This document shows, in pieces, positions 18,052-26,577 of a stretch of 56,424 nt of DNA. The notes under the pieces are model-generated. The model did no database searches, was not told the origin of the DNA, and saw only the letters and a program-made list of their open reading frames with translations. This DNA comes from an uncultured Lachnospiraceae bacterium. Lineage in GTDB: Bacteria; Bacillota; Clostridia; Lachnospirales; Lachnospiraceae. The stretch spans positions 1-56,424 of the forward strand of contig CANQRW010000014.1 of the NCBI GenBank assembly GCA_947626365.1, in the 5' to 3' direction. The position numbers and the translations under genes were made by a program. Within the stretch, counting starts at the first letter, position 1. Every line of letters begins with the position of its first letter.

Positions 18052-19506
18052 ATGAATAATAAAAACTACAGGGGAAATGCTCGAAAAAAACGTCTCACAA
18101 AGATCAAGAGAAACCGTCTGCTGCGGCAGCTGCCGTTCTATATCATCGGCATGCTCATCATAGGCCTGTTAGGGGGACTGACCTATCTGGGCGGCACAAA
18201 GCTGGCAGCGCAGATAGCATCCGGCCGGGGCGAGAATCCTGAGGCTGAAGGGAATGACAATCCCTCTTCCGATGAGACCAGTCCGGAGGAAACGGCTTCT
18301 CTGACCTACACGGTTCCTGATACGGTATCCGCCGCAGACGCTTTGCTGAGCGAGGCAGACCGTATCGCGGCCGGTTACGATTACGACGGCGCGATCCAGC
18401 TGCTCCAGAACTCTGAATTTGCCGGCAGCGATCAGGTCACAGATGCCATCGCGGAGTACGAGGCCATCAAGGCGACTCTCCAGCCTGCCGATTATCATAC
18501 GATTACCCATGTTTTTTTTCACTCCCTGGTCATGGACGAAGCCAAAGCCTTTGACGGAGACGATGACGAGGCCGGTTACAATCAGGTCATGACCACCAAA
18601 GATGAATTTCTGAAAATCCTGGATTCCATGCACGAAAAAGGCTTTGTTCTGGTCCGTCTTCACGATATCGCCCTTATGACCCAGGGCGACGACGGCCAAA
18701 TGCATATGACGCCTCAGCAGATTCTCCTTCCGGAAGGAAAAAAGGCCTGCGTCATGTCCCAGGATGACGTGTGCTATTATCCTTATATGACCGGGGACGG
18801 ATTTGCTTCCCGCATGGTCATAGGCAGCGACGGAAAGCCTGCCTGCGAGATGACTATGGACGATGGAAGCGTCTCCGTGGGAGCTTACGATCTGGTTCCC
18901 CTTCTGGAGGAATACATCCAGGCTCATCCTGATTTTTCCTACAAAGGCGCGAGAGCTGTCATCGCATTTACCGGATATGAGGGAATCTTGGGCTACCGGA
19001 CCTCTTCCTCCTACAGCGATTCTCCTACCTATGAGCAGGACCGGCAGGCGGCCGCGGCCGTGGCCCAGTGCCTGCGGGACAACGGCTGGGAACTGGCCTC
19101 CCATAGCTGGGGGCACCGGGACATGGGGACCATTGATTATGATAAATTCAAGGCCGACTGTGATAAATGGGAGAACGAGGTGGAGACCCTGATCGGCGAT
19201 ACGGATATCATCCTGTTCCCATTCGGAGCCGATATCAGTGACTGGCACCCCTACACCCATGAAAATGAACGCTTTAACTATCTGAAATCTCTCGGTTTTG
19301 ATTATTACTGCAATGTGGATTCCAGTCCATACTGGGTTCAGCTGGGCGGCGACTATATAAGACAGGGCCGCCGGAATCTGGACGGCTATCGGATGTGGAA
19401 AGATATTGAGGCCGGAGAAGGTTCTCCTGACAGGAAGCTGGACGATCTGTTCCGGGCGGAAGATGTATTTTCTTCCAACCGGCCCACTCCGGTAGAGTGG
19501 AGCTGA
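18052..19506 (+). CDS. Membrane-anchored polysaccharide deacetylase family protein
   Basis: A 484-residue protein with a very basic cytoplasmic N-terminus (RKKRLTKIKRNRLLRQL), one membrane anchor (about residues 32-52) and an extracellular catalytic part. The NodB-type fold is indicated by ACVMSQDDV (motif 1, metal Asp) and ELASHSWGHRDMG (motif 2, HxxxH), with a late FPFGADISDW stretch in the position of motif 3. Family enzymes remove acetyl groups from peptidoglycan or surface glycans. ATG 18052 follows GAGAGG; an upstream TTG is less likely. It is convergent with maf, with only 2 bp between stops. The substrate is unknown, and its motif 1 is diverged from the usual TFDDG. Confidence 0.85.
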   Translation: MNNKNYRGNARKKRLTKIKRNRLLRQLPFYIIGMLIIGLLGGLTYLGGTKLAAQIASGRGENPEAEGNDNPSSDETSPEETASLTYTVPDTVSAADALLSEADRIAAGYDYDGAIQLLQNSEFAGSDQVTDAIAEYEAIKATLQPADYHTITHVFFHSLVMDEAKAFDGDDDEAGYNQVMTTKDEFLKILDSMHEKGFVLVRLHDIALMTQGDDGQMHMTPQQILLPEGKKACVMSQDDVCYYPYMTGDGFASRMVIGSDGKPACEMTMDDGSVSVGAYDLVPLLEEYIQAHPDFSYKGARAVIAFTGYEGILGYRTSSSYSDSPTYEQDRQAAAAVAQCLRDNGWELASHSWGHRDMGTIDYDKFKADCDKWENEVETLIGDTDIILFPFGADISDWHPYTHENERFNYLKSLGFDYYCNVDSSPYWVQLGGDYIRQGRRNLDGYRMWKDIEAGEGSPDRKLDDLFRAEDVFSSNRPTPVEWS

Positions 19507-19508
19507 TA

Positions 19509-20105
19509 TCAGAATAATCCCCGCGCCGAAAGTTCCCGGCAGACTCTGGCTGCCGGCAGTCCTACCACATTGTTATAGTCTCCGCGGATTCCTTTCACAT
19601 AGGCTGCGAATCTGCCCTGTATCCCGTAGGCTCCGGCTTTATCCATCGGCTCCCCGGTCGCGATATAGCGGTCGATCTGCGCAGCCGTCATGGGATAAAC
19701 CTCAACCTCTGTCTGTTCCGCAAAAGTTACAGTCTCTTCAGCGGCTGCAAAGAAAAGAGTGACGCCGGTATAGACGTGATGGGTTCTCCCCTGGATCAGT
19801 TCCAGCATGCGGACCGCATCCGCATGAGATTTTGGTTTCCCCAGAATCTCTCCGTCCGCGGCAACCACCGTATCCGCGCCGATGACGACCACTTCCTCCG
19901 CCGTTCCTGTTCCTTCCCTGAGAAACAGCCGTTCCGCCACTTCTTTGGCCTTCCGGTAAGACAGCGCTTTCACCATCTCCTCCGGAGACATCGGCTCTAT
20001 GGCCTCATCTGCCCGGCTTGGCACGATTTCCGGACACAATCCCACCTGTTTCAAAAGCTCCCGACGTCTGGGAGACGCGGAAGCTAAAATAATCTGTGTA
20101 TTCAT
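19509..20105 (-). CDS. maf: Maf-type nucleoside triphosphate pyrophosphatase
   Basis: House-cleaning enzyme that hydrolyses noncanonical or modified NTPs such as dTTP/UTP or m7GTP; also linked to septum inhibition. Residues 1-15 contain the signature IILASASPRRRELL, and further conserved blocks are VVIGADTVVAADGEILGKP and TGEPMDKAGAYGIQG. Length 198 is normal. ATG 20105 is chosen; an in-frame TTG at 20117 almost touches the AAAAGGA site, while the ATG is rather far from it. It starts 31 bp after the second CobW gene and is probably cotranscribed with it. Confidence 0.92.
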   Translation of the reverse strand: MNTQIILASASPRRRELLKQVGLCPEIVPSRADEAIEPMSPEEMVKALSYRKAKEVAERLFLREGTGTAEEVVVIGADTVVAADGEILGKPKSHADAVRMLELIQGRTHHVYTGVTLFFAAAEETVTFAEQTEVEVYPMTAAQIDRYIATGEPMDKAGAYGIQGRFAAYVKGIRGDYNNVVGLPAARVCRELSARGLF

Positions 20106-20136
20106 AGAAATCTTCAAATCCTTTTCTGCGGATTTC

Positions 20137-21084
20137 CTAGAACTGGACGATATCCCGGATAGGTTTTGCCGGCTCTACCATGTCCGCGTACAGCACCGGG
20201 CCTACGCCTTCGTAATCCTGCCACTCTTCATACTCGATTCTGGCGCGGACCTTCACCCACTGGCGGGTCTCCAGGTTTTTAGCTTCCCTGGCCTTGCAGA
20301 CGTATCCAAGAAATGTCATATCCGCCTCGCAGCAGGTCATGGCCATACGGCCGGGCACAAAATAGTTCTTTGGGAAATTGTCGGATTTCAGCACCATCCC
20401 GGTAAACTCCACCGTCTTCCCGCGGTAGCGGTCCGGCTTGTCCATACAGTCGATGTACCAGATTCCGTAGTCTTTCGGCGCGATCTCAATCACATCTGCC
20501 GACATATCATAAGGAAGGTCGGCCTCCGAAATCTGGGTGATCTCTCCATCCTCTCCCTCGAACACGATCTCCGCCTGATTATTCATGGCAAGAAGGGTCC
20601 GGCGCATTCCTTCCAGATCCTCGATACCATCGCAGCGGTTGCAGATGATCAGTTCCGAGTTGCGGACCATGGCGCCCAGAAGAGGCTTCATGTTCTTCAC
20701 ATACAGATCAAAAGTGGAACCGTCGATGATAGTCACCTGCTGATACACGGTCCAGTCCTTCGGAAGCTTCAGATCGTCCTGATTCCACATACCGTTCCAC
20801 TCTAAAAGAACCCGCTCCGGATTGTACCGGATTTCCAGTTCTTCCAGCTTGGCAGGAGTCAGTTCCTCCAGACTGTCTATGGCGACCAGATCCGTTCTGG
20901 TCCTCTTGAGAAGTTTCGGATCGTACTCCGTATCGCCCTCCTCACAGACAAGCAAAAGAGTCCGCCCATCAGCCTGGAAATAATCCTGATCCATGGTAAA
21001 CTGGAGGAACTGGGTCTTGCCCGCCTCCAGAAAGCCGTTGATCACAAACAGCGGCATAATATTATCGTCAATCATTGGTCCCAT
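20137..21084 (-). CDS. CobW-type GTPase fused to a TIGR03943/YcgQ-like domain
   Basis: A 315-residue protein. Residues 1-180 form a G3E (CobW/UreG/HypB) GTPase: P-loop NGFLEAGKTQF, switch-like LLEWNGMW, and ICNRCDG in the place of NKxD. The canonical CxCC metal-binding motif seen in the neighbouring paralogue is absent; the matching region reads LLLVCEEGD. Residues 220-310 (GKTVEFTGMVLKSDNF, then FVPGRMAMTCCEADMTFLG) resemble the C-terminal domain of YcgQ/TIGR03943 proteins, which partner a membrane permease. ATG 21084 follows GGAG and lies 5 bp after the upstream stop. Probably a metal chaperone or regulator working with the upstream GTPase; inferred. Confidence 0.8.
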   Translation of the reverse strand: MGPMIDDNIMPLFVINGFLEAGKTQFLQFTMDQDYFQADGRTLLLVCEEGDTEYDPKLLKRTRTDLVAIDSLEELTPAKLEELEIRYNPERVLLEWNGMWNQDDLKLPKDWTVYQQVTIIDGSTFDLYVKNMKPLLGAMVRNSELIICNRCDGIEDLEGMRRTLLAMNNQAEIVFEGEDGEITQISEADLPYDMSADVIEIAPKDYGIWYIDCMDKPDRYRGKTVEFTGMVLKSDNFPKNYFVPGRMAMTCCEADMTFLGYVCKAREAKNLETRQWVKVRARIEYEEWQDYEGVGPVLYADMVEPAKPIRDIVQF

Positions 21085-21089
21085 ATCCG

Positions 21090-22259
21090 TCAGCTCCTGC
21101 CAAATGCCCTGCTCAGCTCTTCCTCTTTCAGTTCCGCGCCGATGACGCACACCTTGCCGGTGTAGTCAGGCGTCCCGATGCGAACCTCGATCTCATCAGG
21201 CACAATATCAAAATAGTACCACTGTCCTTCTGTCCCGCTGGGAATCATTCCCTTGGCACGGATCACATCGCCGTAGGCGCTGCCGCCTGCCAGCTCATCC
21301 AGAATTTTGTCCAGGGCCTCTCTATCCATAGCGCCTACATTCTCCAGGCCCCAGCTCTCAAACACTTCATCCGCGTCATGGTCATGATCGCAGCCGCACT
21401 CGCCGTCATGATGATGGTGGTGATGGTGGTGCTCATGGTCATGGCCGCAGCCGCACTCCTCATCATGGTCGTGGTGATGATGCTCATGCTCGTCCTCATC
21501 CTCGTGGTGGTGATGATGATGCTCGTGGTCATGGCCGCAGCCGCACTCCTCATCATGGTCGTGATGATGATGGTGCTCGTGGTCATGGCCGCACTCCTCA
21601 TCATGATCATGGTGATGATGGTGATGCTCACGCGCTTCCTTCATCAGATCCTCCGCCATGGTGTCCGGCTTCTCGATGATCTCCAGCAGCTGTGCTCCGG
21701 TCAGCTGGGCGCAGGGCGTGGTCACAATGGCAGCCGCCTGATTATGCTGGCGGATTAGTTCCACCGCCTGCTGCACCTTCCCGGCATCCAGGATATCCGT
21801 ACGGCTGAGAACGATGGTTCCCGCATTCTCGATCTGATTATTGAAGAATTCGCCGAAGTTCTTCATATACATTCTGCATTTGGAAGCGTCCACGATGGTG
21901 ACGGCGCTGTTGAGCGTCACTTCCGTCTCGGCGGCCACATCGATCACCGCTTTCATCACGTCAGACAGCTTGCCTACGCCGGATGGCTCGATGATAACCC
22001 GGTCCGGCTGGTACCTGGTCAGCACTTCCTCAAGGGATTTTCCGAAATCTCCTACCAGGGAACAGCAGATACAGCCGGAATTCATCTCCCGGATCTCGAT
22101 GCCGGCATCCTTTAAAAAACCTCCGTCGATACCGATCTGGCCGAACTCATTCTCAATCAGCACCACCTGCTCGCCGGCGATAGCCTCCTCCAGCAGCTTC
22201 TTGATAAATGTGGTTTTTCCGGCTCCCAGGAATCCGGAGACGATGTCAATCTTTGTCAT
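21090..22259 (-). CDS. CobW/ZNG-type metallochaperone GTPase with long His-rich metal-binding tract
   Basis: A 389-residue G3E GTPase. P-loop SGFLGAGKTTF at residues 8-18, the metal-binding CxCC motif in MNSGCICCSLVGDF, and TIVLSRTDI as the base-recognition motif. The C-terminal CobW_C domain follows a striking stretch of about 90 residues (about 215-305) made almost wholly of His, Asp, Glu and Cys-Gly-Cys units, which repeats the pattern HDHDEECGCGHDHEHHHH. Such tracts occur in zinc, nickel or cobalt chaperones (HypB, ZinU/YciC-like). ATG 22259 follows AAGAAGG; a TTG upstream is less likely. Likely in one operon with the next GTPase and maf. The metal is probably zinc, but no Zur box was recognised. 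Confidence 0.9.
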   Translation of the reverse strand: MTKIDIVSGFLGAGKTTFIKKLLEEAIAGEQVVLIENEFGQIGIDGGFLKDAGIEIREMNSGCICCSLVGDFGKSLEEVLTRYQPDRVIIEPSGVGKLSDVMKAVIDVAAETEVTLNSAVTIVDASKCRMYMKNFGEFFNNQIENAGTIVLSRTDILDAGKVQQAVELIRQHNQAAAIVTTPCAQLTGAQLLEIIEKPDTMAEDLMKEAREHHHHHHDHDEECGHDHEHHHHHDHDEECGCGHDHEHHHHHHEDEDEHEHHHHDHDEECGCGHDHEHHHHHHHHDGECGCDHDHDADEVFESWGLENVGAMDREALDKILDELAGGSAYGDVIRAKGMIPSGTEGQWYYFDIVPDEIEVRIGTPDYTGKVCVIGAELKEEELSRAFGRS

Positions 22260-22404
22260 TGCAATCAACCTTCTTTTCTATAAAATTCAATACTATTCTG
22301 TCACAAATTCCGCCCAAAGTCAAGACGGCATGCCTCTCTCAAAAAACACATTTTCACTTCACTCATTTTCACGACATTCTCCGGAGCGGCAGTACTTCTC
22401 TGTT

Positions 22405-23994
22405 CTACAGAAGGGGCGCGATGGCCTTCATCACAAACCCTGTCAGCTTCACATTCCATTTCTCGTTCCGCACCGTATCCATGGTTACCTGGCGGCATTT
22501 GCCGAGAGTCGCCTCAAAGTCCTCGGCGATATCCGGTATGCAGGCCGTCCTGTACAGATAGGCCGCGCACTCGAAATGATGATAAAGGCTCCGGTAATCC
22601 AGATTGATGGTGCCCACCACGGCACGGCAGTCGTCGCTGACAAACACCTTGGCGTGGACAAAGCCCGGCGTATATTCATAAATCTTCACGCCGGATTCCA
22701 GCAGAGACCTGTAATGGCTCTTGGCCAGGGCGTAGGGCATGGGTTTGTCCGGAATTCCCGGAAGCATCAGCTTCACGTCGATCCCCTTTTCCGCCGCGAA
22801 TTTCAGCGCCGTCTCCATCTCCCCGTCCAGAATCAGATAGGGGGACATGATATGAACATAGCTTCTCGCCCGGTTCAGAATATCCATGTAGACCCGCTCG
22901 CCGACCTTATCCCGGTCCAGGGGGCAGTCGCCGTAAGGAATCACAAAACCGGAAGAGAAATCCCCGCCGGAAGGTTTCGTTTTATCACACGCGGAAATGT
23001 CCAGATACCGGTCAAATTCCGGCTCCCGCTCCGTGATATTCCACATCTGCAGAAACATCAGGGCAAAGCTTTGAGCCGCCGGCCCCTTCAGCATTACCGC
23101 CGTATCCTTCCAGTGGCCGAAGCGTTCCACATGATTGATGTACTCGTCCGCCAGATTCACGCCTCCGGTAAATGCCGTGTGCCCGTCGATGACCAGAATC
23201 TTCCGATGATCCCTGTAATTATAATGAGTGGAGAGGAATGGAGTAACCGGCGCGAACATCTTGCACTGAATGCCCAGTTTTCTCATTTTCTCAGGATAAT
23301 TGTAGGGCAGGGTGGAAAATTCGCAGGTGCCGTCATACATTACCTTTACGTCCACGCCCTCCTGGACCTTCTGAGCCAGGATTTCCAGGATCCTGCCCCA
23401 CATAAGCCCCTCTTCCACAATGAAATACTCCATGAAAATGTATTTCTCCGCGGTCTGAAGCTGCTTAAGCATCTCCTCGAATTTGGCCTCTCCCAGAGGA
23501 AAATACGTCACATCCGTATGAGAAAACACCGGGAAGCAGCCGCTGCGGCGGATATAGCGGGCCAGGGAGACCTCATCCGGGTTGGCCTTCTCAAGGGCTT
23601 CTTCCGTCTCCGGATCCTGAGGCAGACGGCTGCCGGTCTCGGCCATCAGCTGCTCCAGCCTCTTCCGGACCGCCCGGTGTCCCGTCTCGCTCTGGGTGTA
23701 CCAGTAAAGCAGCGCCCCGAACACCGGCATCAGCATGATCACGATCAGCCAGGTGATCTTCGCCGTGGGATCGGTCCTGCTGTTGATCAGATACAGCACC
23801 ATGAAAACCGTGAACACGATGGTGCTGCCCAGGATATGAGGCACAAAACCGGCGAACCAGTGAAAGACACTGAACAGAAAGAACACCTGCAGCACCAGAA
23901 GCGCCATCATGATCCCTACGCGGCTGAACACCGCATAGAAAAATCCTTTTTGTCCCTTTTTAAGCAATCGCATCCCACTATCCGACAGATTCAT
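22405..23994 (-). CDS. cls: Cardiolipin synthase
   Basis: Membrane phospholipase D family enzyme that condenses two phosphatidylglycerols into cardiolipin. Two N-terminal membrane helices (about residues 25-75; second begins ITWLIVIMLMPVFGALLYW) precede two HKD motifs: HYNYRDHRKILVIDG (then TGGVNLAD) and FVHAKVFVSDD (then GTINLDYRS). Length 529 is slightly above the usual 480-510. It begins 26 bp after the DtxR-type gene on the same strand, so the two are probably cotranscribed. No clear terminator was seen after the stop. Confidence 0.94.
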   Translation of the reverse strand: MNLSDSGMRLLKKGQKGFFYAVFSRVGIMMALLVLQVFFLFSVFHWFAGFVPHILGSTIVFTVFMVLYLINSRTDPTAKITWLIVIMLMPVFGALLYWYTQSETGHRAVRKRLEQLMAETGSRLPQDPETEEALEKANPDEVSLARYIRRSGCFPVFSHTDVTYFPLGEAKFEEMLKQLQTAEKYIFMEYFIVEEGLMWGRILEILAQKVQEGVDVKVMYDGTCEFSTLPYNYPEKMRKLGIQCKMFAPVTPFLSTHYNYRDHRKILVIDGHTAFTGGVNLADEYINHVERFGHWKDTAVMLKGPAAQSFALMFLQMWNITEREPEFDRYLDISACDKTKPSGGDFSSGFVIPYGDCPLDRDKVGERVYMDILNRARSYVHIMSPYLILDGEMETALKFAAEKGIDVKLMLPGIPDKPMPYALAKSHYRSLLESGVKIYEYTPGFVHAKVFVSDDCRAVVGTINLDYRSLYHHFECAAYLYRTACIPDIAEDFEATLGKCRQVTMDTVRNEKWNVKLTGFVMKAIAPLL

Positions 23995-24020
23995 TCAAAT
24001 CCCTCCTTCGCAAGCTGAAT

Positions 24021-24386
24021 TCATTTCCCCATAAATCTCTTGATTCCCTGAAAAGTCTCGTCACTGATGATATGTTCCATACGGCAGGCGTCCTCCTCCG
24101 CGGTCTCCGGCGTCACGCCGGCCACCTTCTGAAGAAACTCCGTCAAAATCTTATGACGCTCATAGATGGCTCCTGCCTTCTCCATGCCCTTCTCTGTCAG
24201 TTCCAGCTCCCCCGTAGGCTCCATAGTCAGATAACCGTCCTCCCTCAGGATGCCTACCGCCCGGCTGACGCTGGGCTTGCTGAAATTCAGCTTCCTGGCA
24301 ATGTCGATGGAGCGGACCGCCCCCTGCTTCTCCTTCAGAATCAAGATCGTCTCCAGATAATTTTCACCGGACTCATACATTCTCAT
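24021..24386 (-). CDS. DtxR/MntR-family metal-dependent repressor
   Basis: A 121-residue regulator matching the DtxR/MntR family. Residues 1-70 form the winged helix: ENYLETILILKEKQGAVRS, recognition helix KLNFSKPSVSRAVGIL, and wing YLTMEPTGELELTEKG. Residues 72-121 form the metal-binding dimerisation domain with ERHKILTEFL and CRMEHIISDETF, holding the usual Glu, His and Cys/Met ligands. It lacks the SH3-like third domain, as MntR does. Its location near feo and other metal genes suggests manganese or iron control; targets are unproven. A palindrome with DtxR-like half-sites lies at 28657-28674. Confidence 0.88.
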   Translation of the reverse strand: MRMYESGENYLETILILKEKQGAVRSIDIARKLNFSKPSVSRAVGILREDGYLTMEPTGELELTEKGMEKAGAIYERHKILTEFLQKVAGVTPETAEEDACRMEHIISDETFQGIKRFMGK

Positions 24387-24481
24387 TCACCCCCGTCATT
24401 TCGCGTCCGCACCGCTGCTTCCGCGCAAAGCTTCCCTTCGCAGTTCCCTCTTATCTGCTGTTTTCACCCCTACTGTCCGTC

Positions 24482-26029
24482 TCACTCGTCAATCTCACGG
24501 ATCACATCCATGATCGTTCCGTCCCGGCTCTCCACCAGAGCCACCACCCGGTCCTTAAACGGAATCTCCTCCGGCTTTCCGGTGATGGCGTAGGCCATAT
24601 CCCGCAGCTCCTCTATGGTCCGGAAAGGCAGTTTCGAGTCTTTATACACCTCCAGAAGATCCTTCCGTCTGGGATTAATGGCGATGCCGTAATCGGTGAT
24701 GACCACATCAACACACTCCCCCGGCGTCACCGCCGTCACCACCCGGTCGCAGATGGTAGGAATCCGCCCCCGGATCAGAGGCGCGATGATGATGGCGCAT
24801 TTGGCTCCCGCCGCTGTGTCCGGATGGCCGCCCGGCGCTCCCCGGACGATGCCGTCGGAGCCGGTCACTACATTGACGTTAAAATCCACGTCCACCTCCA
24901 GGGCTCCCAGAAGCACGAAATCCAGCTTATTGACATAGGCGCCCTTGTTCATGGGATTGGCATACTCGGAAGTGGATATCTCAAAATGATTGGGATTTGT
25001 TCTCAAAGATTCAATGGCTCCCAGGTCGAAGGCCTGGGCATCCACGATCTTCCGCACCAGCCCCTCGTCCAGCAGGTCGCACATGGGCTTGGTGATGCCG
25101 CCGATGGCAAATCCCATCTTGATCCCCTGCTCCTGCAGGATAGGCCTCAGCATGGAATTCACTGCCAGCGTAGCTCCCGCCGCTCCCGTCTGAAACGAAA
25201 ATCCATCCTTAAAATAGGGAGATTCCGCCATCAGCTGGGTACAGTAGCGGGCCATCATCAGTTCCCGCACGTCCTTGGTCATGCGGACCACGTTGCTGAC
25301 GATCTTATTGGGATTGCCGATCTGGTCCGCCACACATACATAGTCCACGTCTACCTGGGAAATGCTGGCAGGACAGTTGGGGTAGGGCACCAGGCAATCG
25401 GTGATCACCACCACATGGTCCGCATACCGGGCATCCACCATGGAGTAGGACAGGACGCCGCAGTCGCTTTTGCCTCCCAGAGCCCTGGCGTTGCCGTACT
25501 CATCGCAGGTAGGCGCGCCGACAAACGCGATATCGATATGGACGTCCCCCTCCTCAATGGCGCGGACCCTGCCGCCGTGGGAACGGATAATAGCCGGACG
25601 CTTCAGCTTTCCTCTGGAAATAGCCTCCCCGATCTTCCCTCTCACTCCGGAGGACTGAATCTCCGTCACGATTCCCTGCTCGATGTATTCCGCCACCGGG
25701 TCATGAGCCGCCCCCAGAGAGCTGGCGCAGATGGTGATATCCCGAAGCCCCATTTCCGCCGCCTCTTTCATGACCATATTGACGATGTAATCCCCATCCC
25801 GAAAATGGTGATGGAAACTGAATACCATGCCGTCTCTGGCGCCGCATTTCTCCATGGCCTCCCGGATAGAGGATACCATCTTGCTTTCCTGCGGATCCGC
25901 GACTCCCCTCACAGTCGGGGCCGCTTTCCGGTAGCTGGCGCCGTTCCGGTAAGACGAACCCTGAAAACCTTCCTTTCCGTAAGCCTTCAGAATCTCGTCA
26001 GGAATTTCCCTGCCAATTTTATTCAACAT
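24482..26029 (-). CDS. citF: Citrate lyase alpha subunit (citrate CoA-transferase), orphan
   Basis: A 515-residue CitF-like protein. In citrate lyase the alpha chain swaps acetyl for citrate on the acyl carrier subunit. Family features visible: the N-terminal IGREIPDEIL, VFSFHHHFRDGDYIVNMV, SHGGRVRAIEEGDVHIDIAF, and NVVTGSDGIVRGAPGGHPDTA near the C-terminus. ATG 26029 follows GGGAGG at 8 nt; the open frame continues upstream to 26293 but without homologue-like residues. No citC, citD, citE, citG or citX is present around it, which is unusual. It might act with distant cit genes or be an independent CoA transferase. A terminator separates it from the feo operon. Confidence 0.85.
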   Translation of the reverse strand: MLNKIGREIPDEILKAYGKEGFQGSSYRNGASYRKAAPTVRGVADPQESKMVSSIREAMEKCGARDGMVFSFHHHFRDGDYIVNMVMKEAAEMGLRDITICASSLGAAHDPVAEYIEQGIVTEIQSSGVRGKIGEAISRGKLKRPAIIRSHGGRVRAIEEGDVHIDIAFVGAPTCDEYGNARALGGKSDCGVLSYSMVDARYADHVVVITDCLVPYPNCPASISQVDVDYVCVADQIGNPNKIVSNVVRMTKDVRELMMARYCTQLMAESPYFKDGFSFQTGAAGATLAVNSMLRPILQEQGIKMGFAIGGITKPMCDLLDEGLVRKIVDAQAFDLGAIESLRTNPNHFEISTSEYANPMNKGAYVNKLDFVLLGALEVDVDFNVNVVTGSDGIVRGAPGGHPDTAAGAKCAIIIAPLIRGRIPTICDRVVTAVTPGECVDVVITDYGIAINPRRKDLLEVYKDSKLPFRTIEELRDMAYAITGKPEEIPFKDRVVALVESRDGTIMDVIREIDE

Positions 26030-26130
26030 CACGCACACCTCCCGCCCATCGCTTTTATTTAAATTATATCGCATATACGGGACAAGTACAAATGTTTTTA
26101 ACCGAAAAATGCAGACTGAAAACGCAGACA

Positions 26131-26176
26131 AAAGGGCTGCCGCAGAATGCAATAGTGAGTATTTCTGCAGCAGCCC
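26131..26176 (-). terminator. Terminator after the feo-fur operon
   Basis: On the minus strand GGGCTGC, one mismatch, then TTCTGC-type pairing gives a 7+6 bp stem (26134-26147 with 26163-26176) closing a 15-base loop, followed by TTTTGTC. It lies between the fur-like stop (26286) and the citF start. Confidence 0.75.
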
Positions 26177-26285
26177 CGTATCCCTATGATTTTTCCTGAA
26201 ACATTTTCTGCCCGCGCCACCCCGCCTGAGAGCATTATTCCGAAGGTTTTTCTTCCGTTTTCCCATCGGCTTCGGCGGGTAACCT

Positions 26286-26549
26286 TCAGGCAATGGCCTC
26301 GTTCATGTCGATCCGATACATATTCTGCCGATGAATGAAACCGGCGTCCTCCAGGGTCTTCACCATCCGGTAGACTGTGGCCAGGCCGATGGAAGAGTCC
26401 TTCTTTACCGCCTTATAATAGATTTCCTTACAGCTGGAACATTCATCCTGCAAAATAATATCGATCAGCACCTTTCTCTGACTGGTGATCCGGCAGCCGT
26501 TTTCCCGAAGCCGCGCGATGATCGCCTCTCTCTTATCATGAACTGACAT
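26286..26549 (-). CDS. Truncated Fur-family protein (DNA-binding domain only)
   Basis: An 87-residue protein covering only the winged-helix half of Fur: RLRENGCRITSQRKVLIDII, then CSSCKEIYYKAVKKD and recognition helix GLATVYRMVKTLEDAGFI. The usual C-terminal metal-binding dimerisation domain of about 60 residues is absent, and the frame ends cleanly after RIDMNEAIA. Short Fur-like proteins directly after feoB are known in Clostridia, so this is probably a functional variant and not decay. It starts 28 bp after feoB. The ECSSC cysteine pair could bind metal. Regulation of feo is the likely role, but unproven. Confidence 0.8.
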   Translation of the reverse strand: MSVHDKREAIIARLRENGCRITSQRKVLIDIILQDECSSCKEIYYKAVKKDSSIGLATVYRMVKTLEDAGFIHRQNMYRIDMNEAIA

Positions 26550-26577
26550 ATTCTTCCTCCTCTTCCGCCCTTTGTCA

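Noticed and set aside
21335-21631. Met/Thr/Ile-rich and Met/Val-rich frames over the His tract
   Set aside because: They are out-of-frame readings of the repeated CAT/CAC codons of the GTPase gene and have no ribosome binding site.
26030-26293. Longer citF start
   Set aside because: The frame runs through the feo-operon terminator and lacks family similarity; ATG 26029 has GGGAGG at the right distance.
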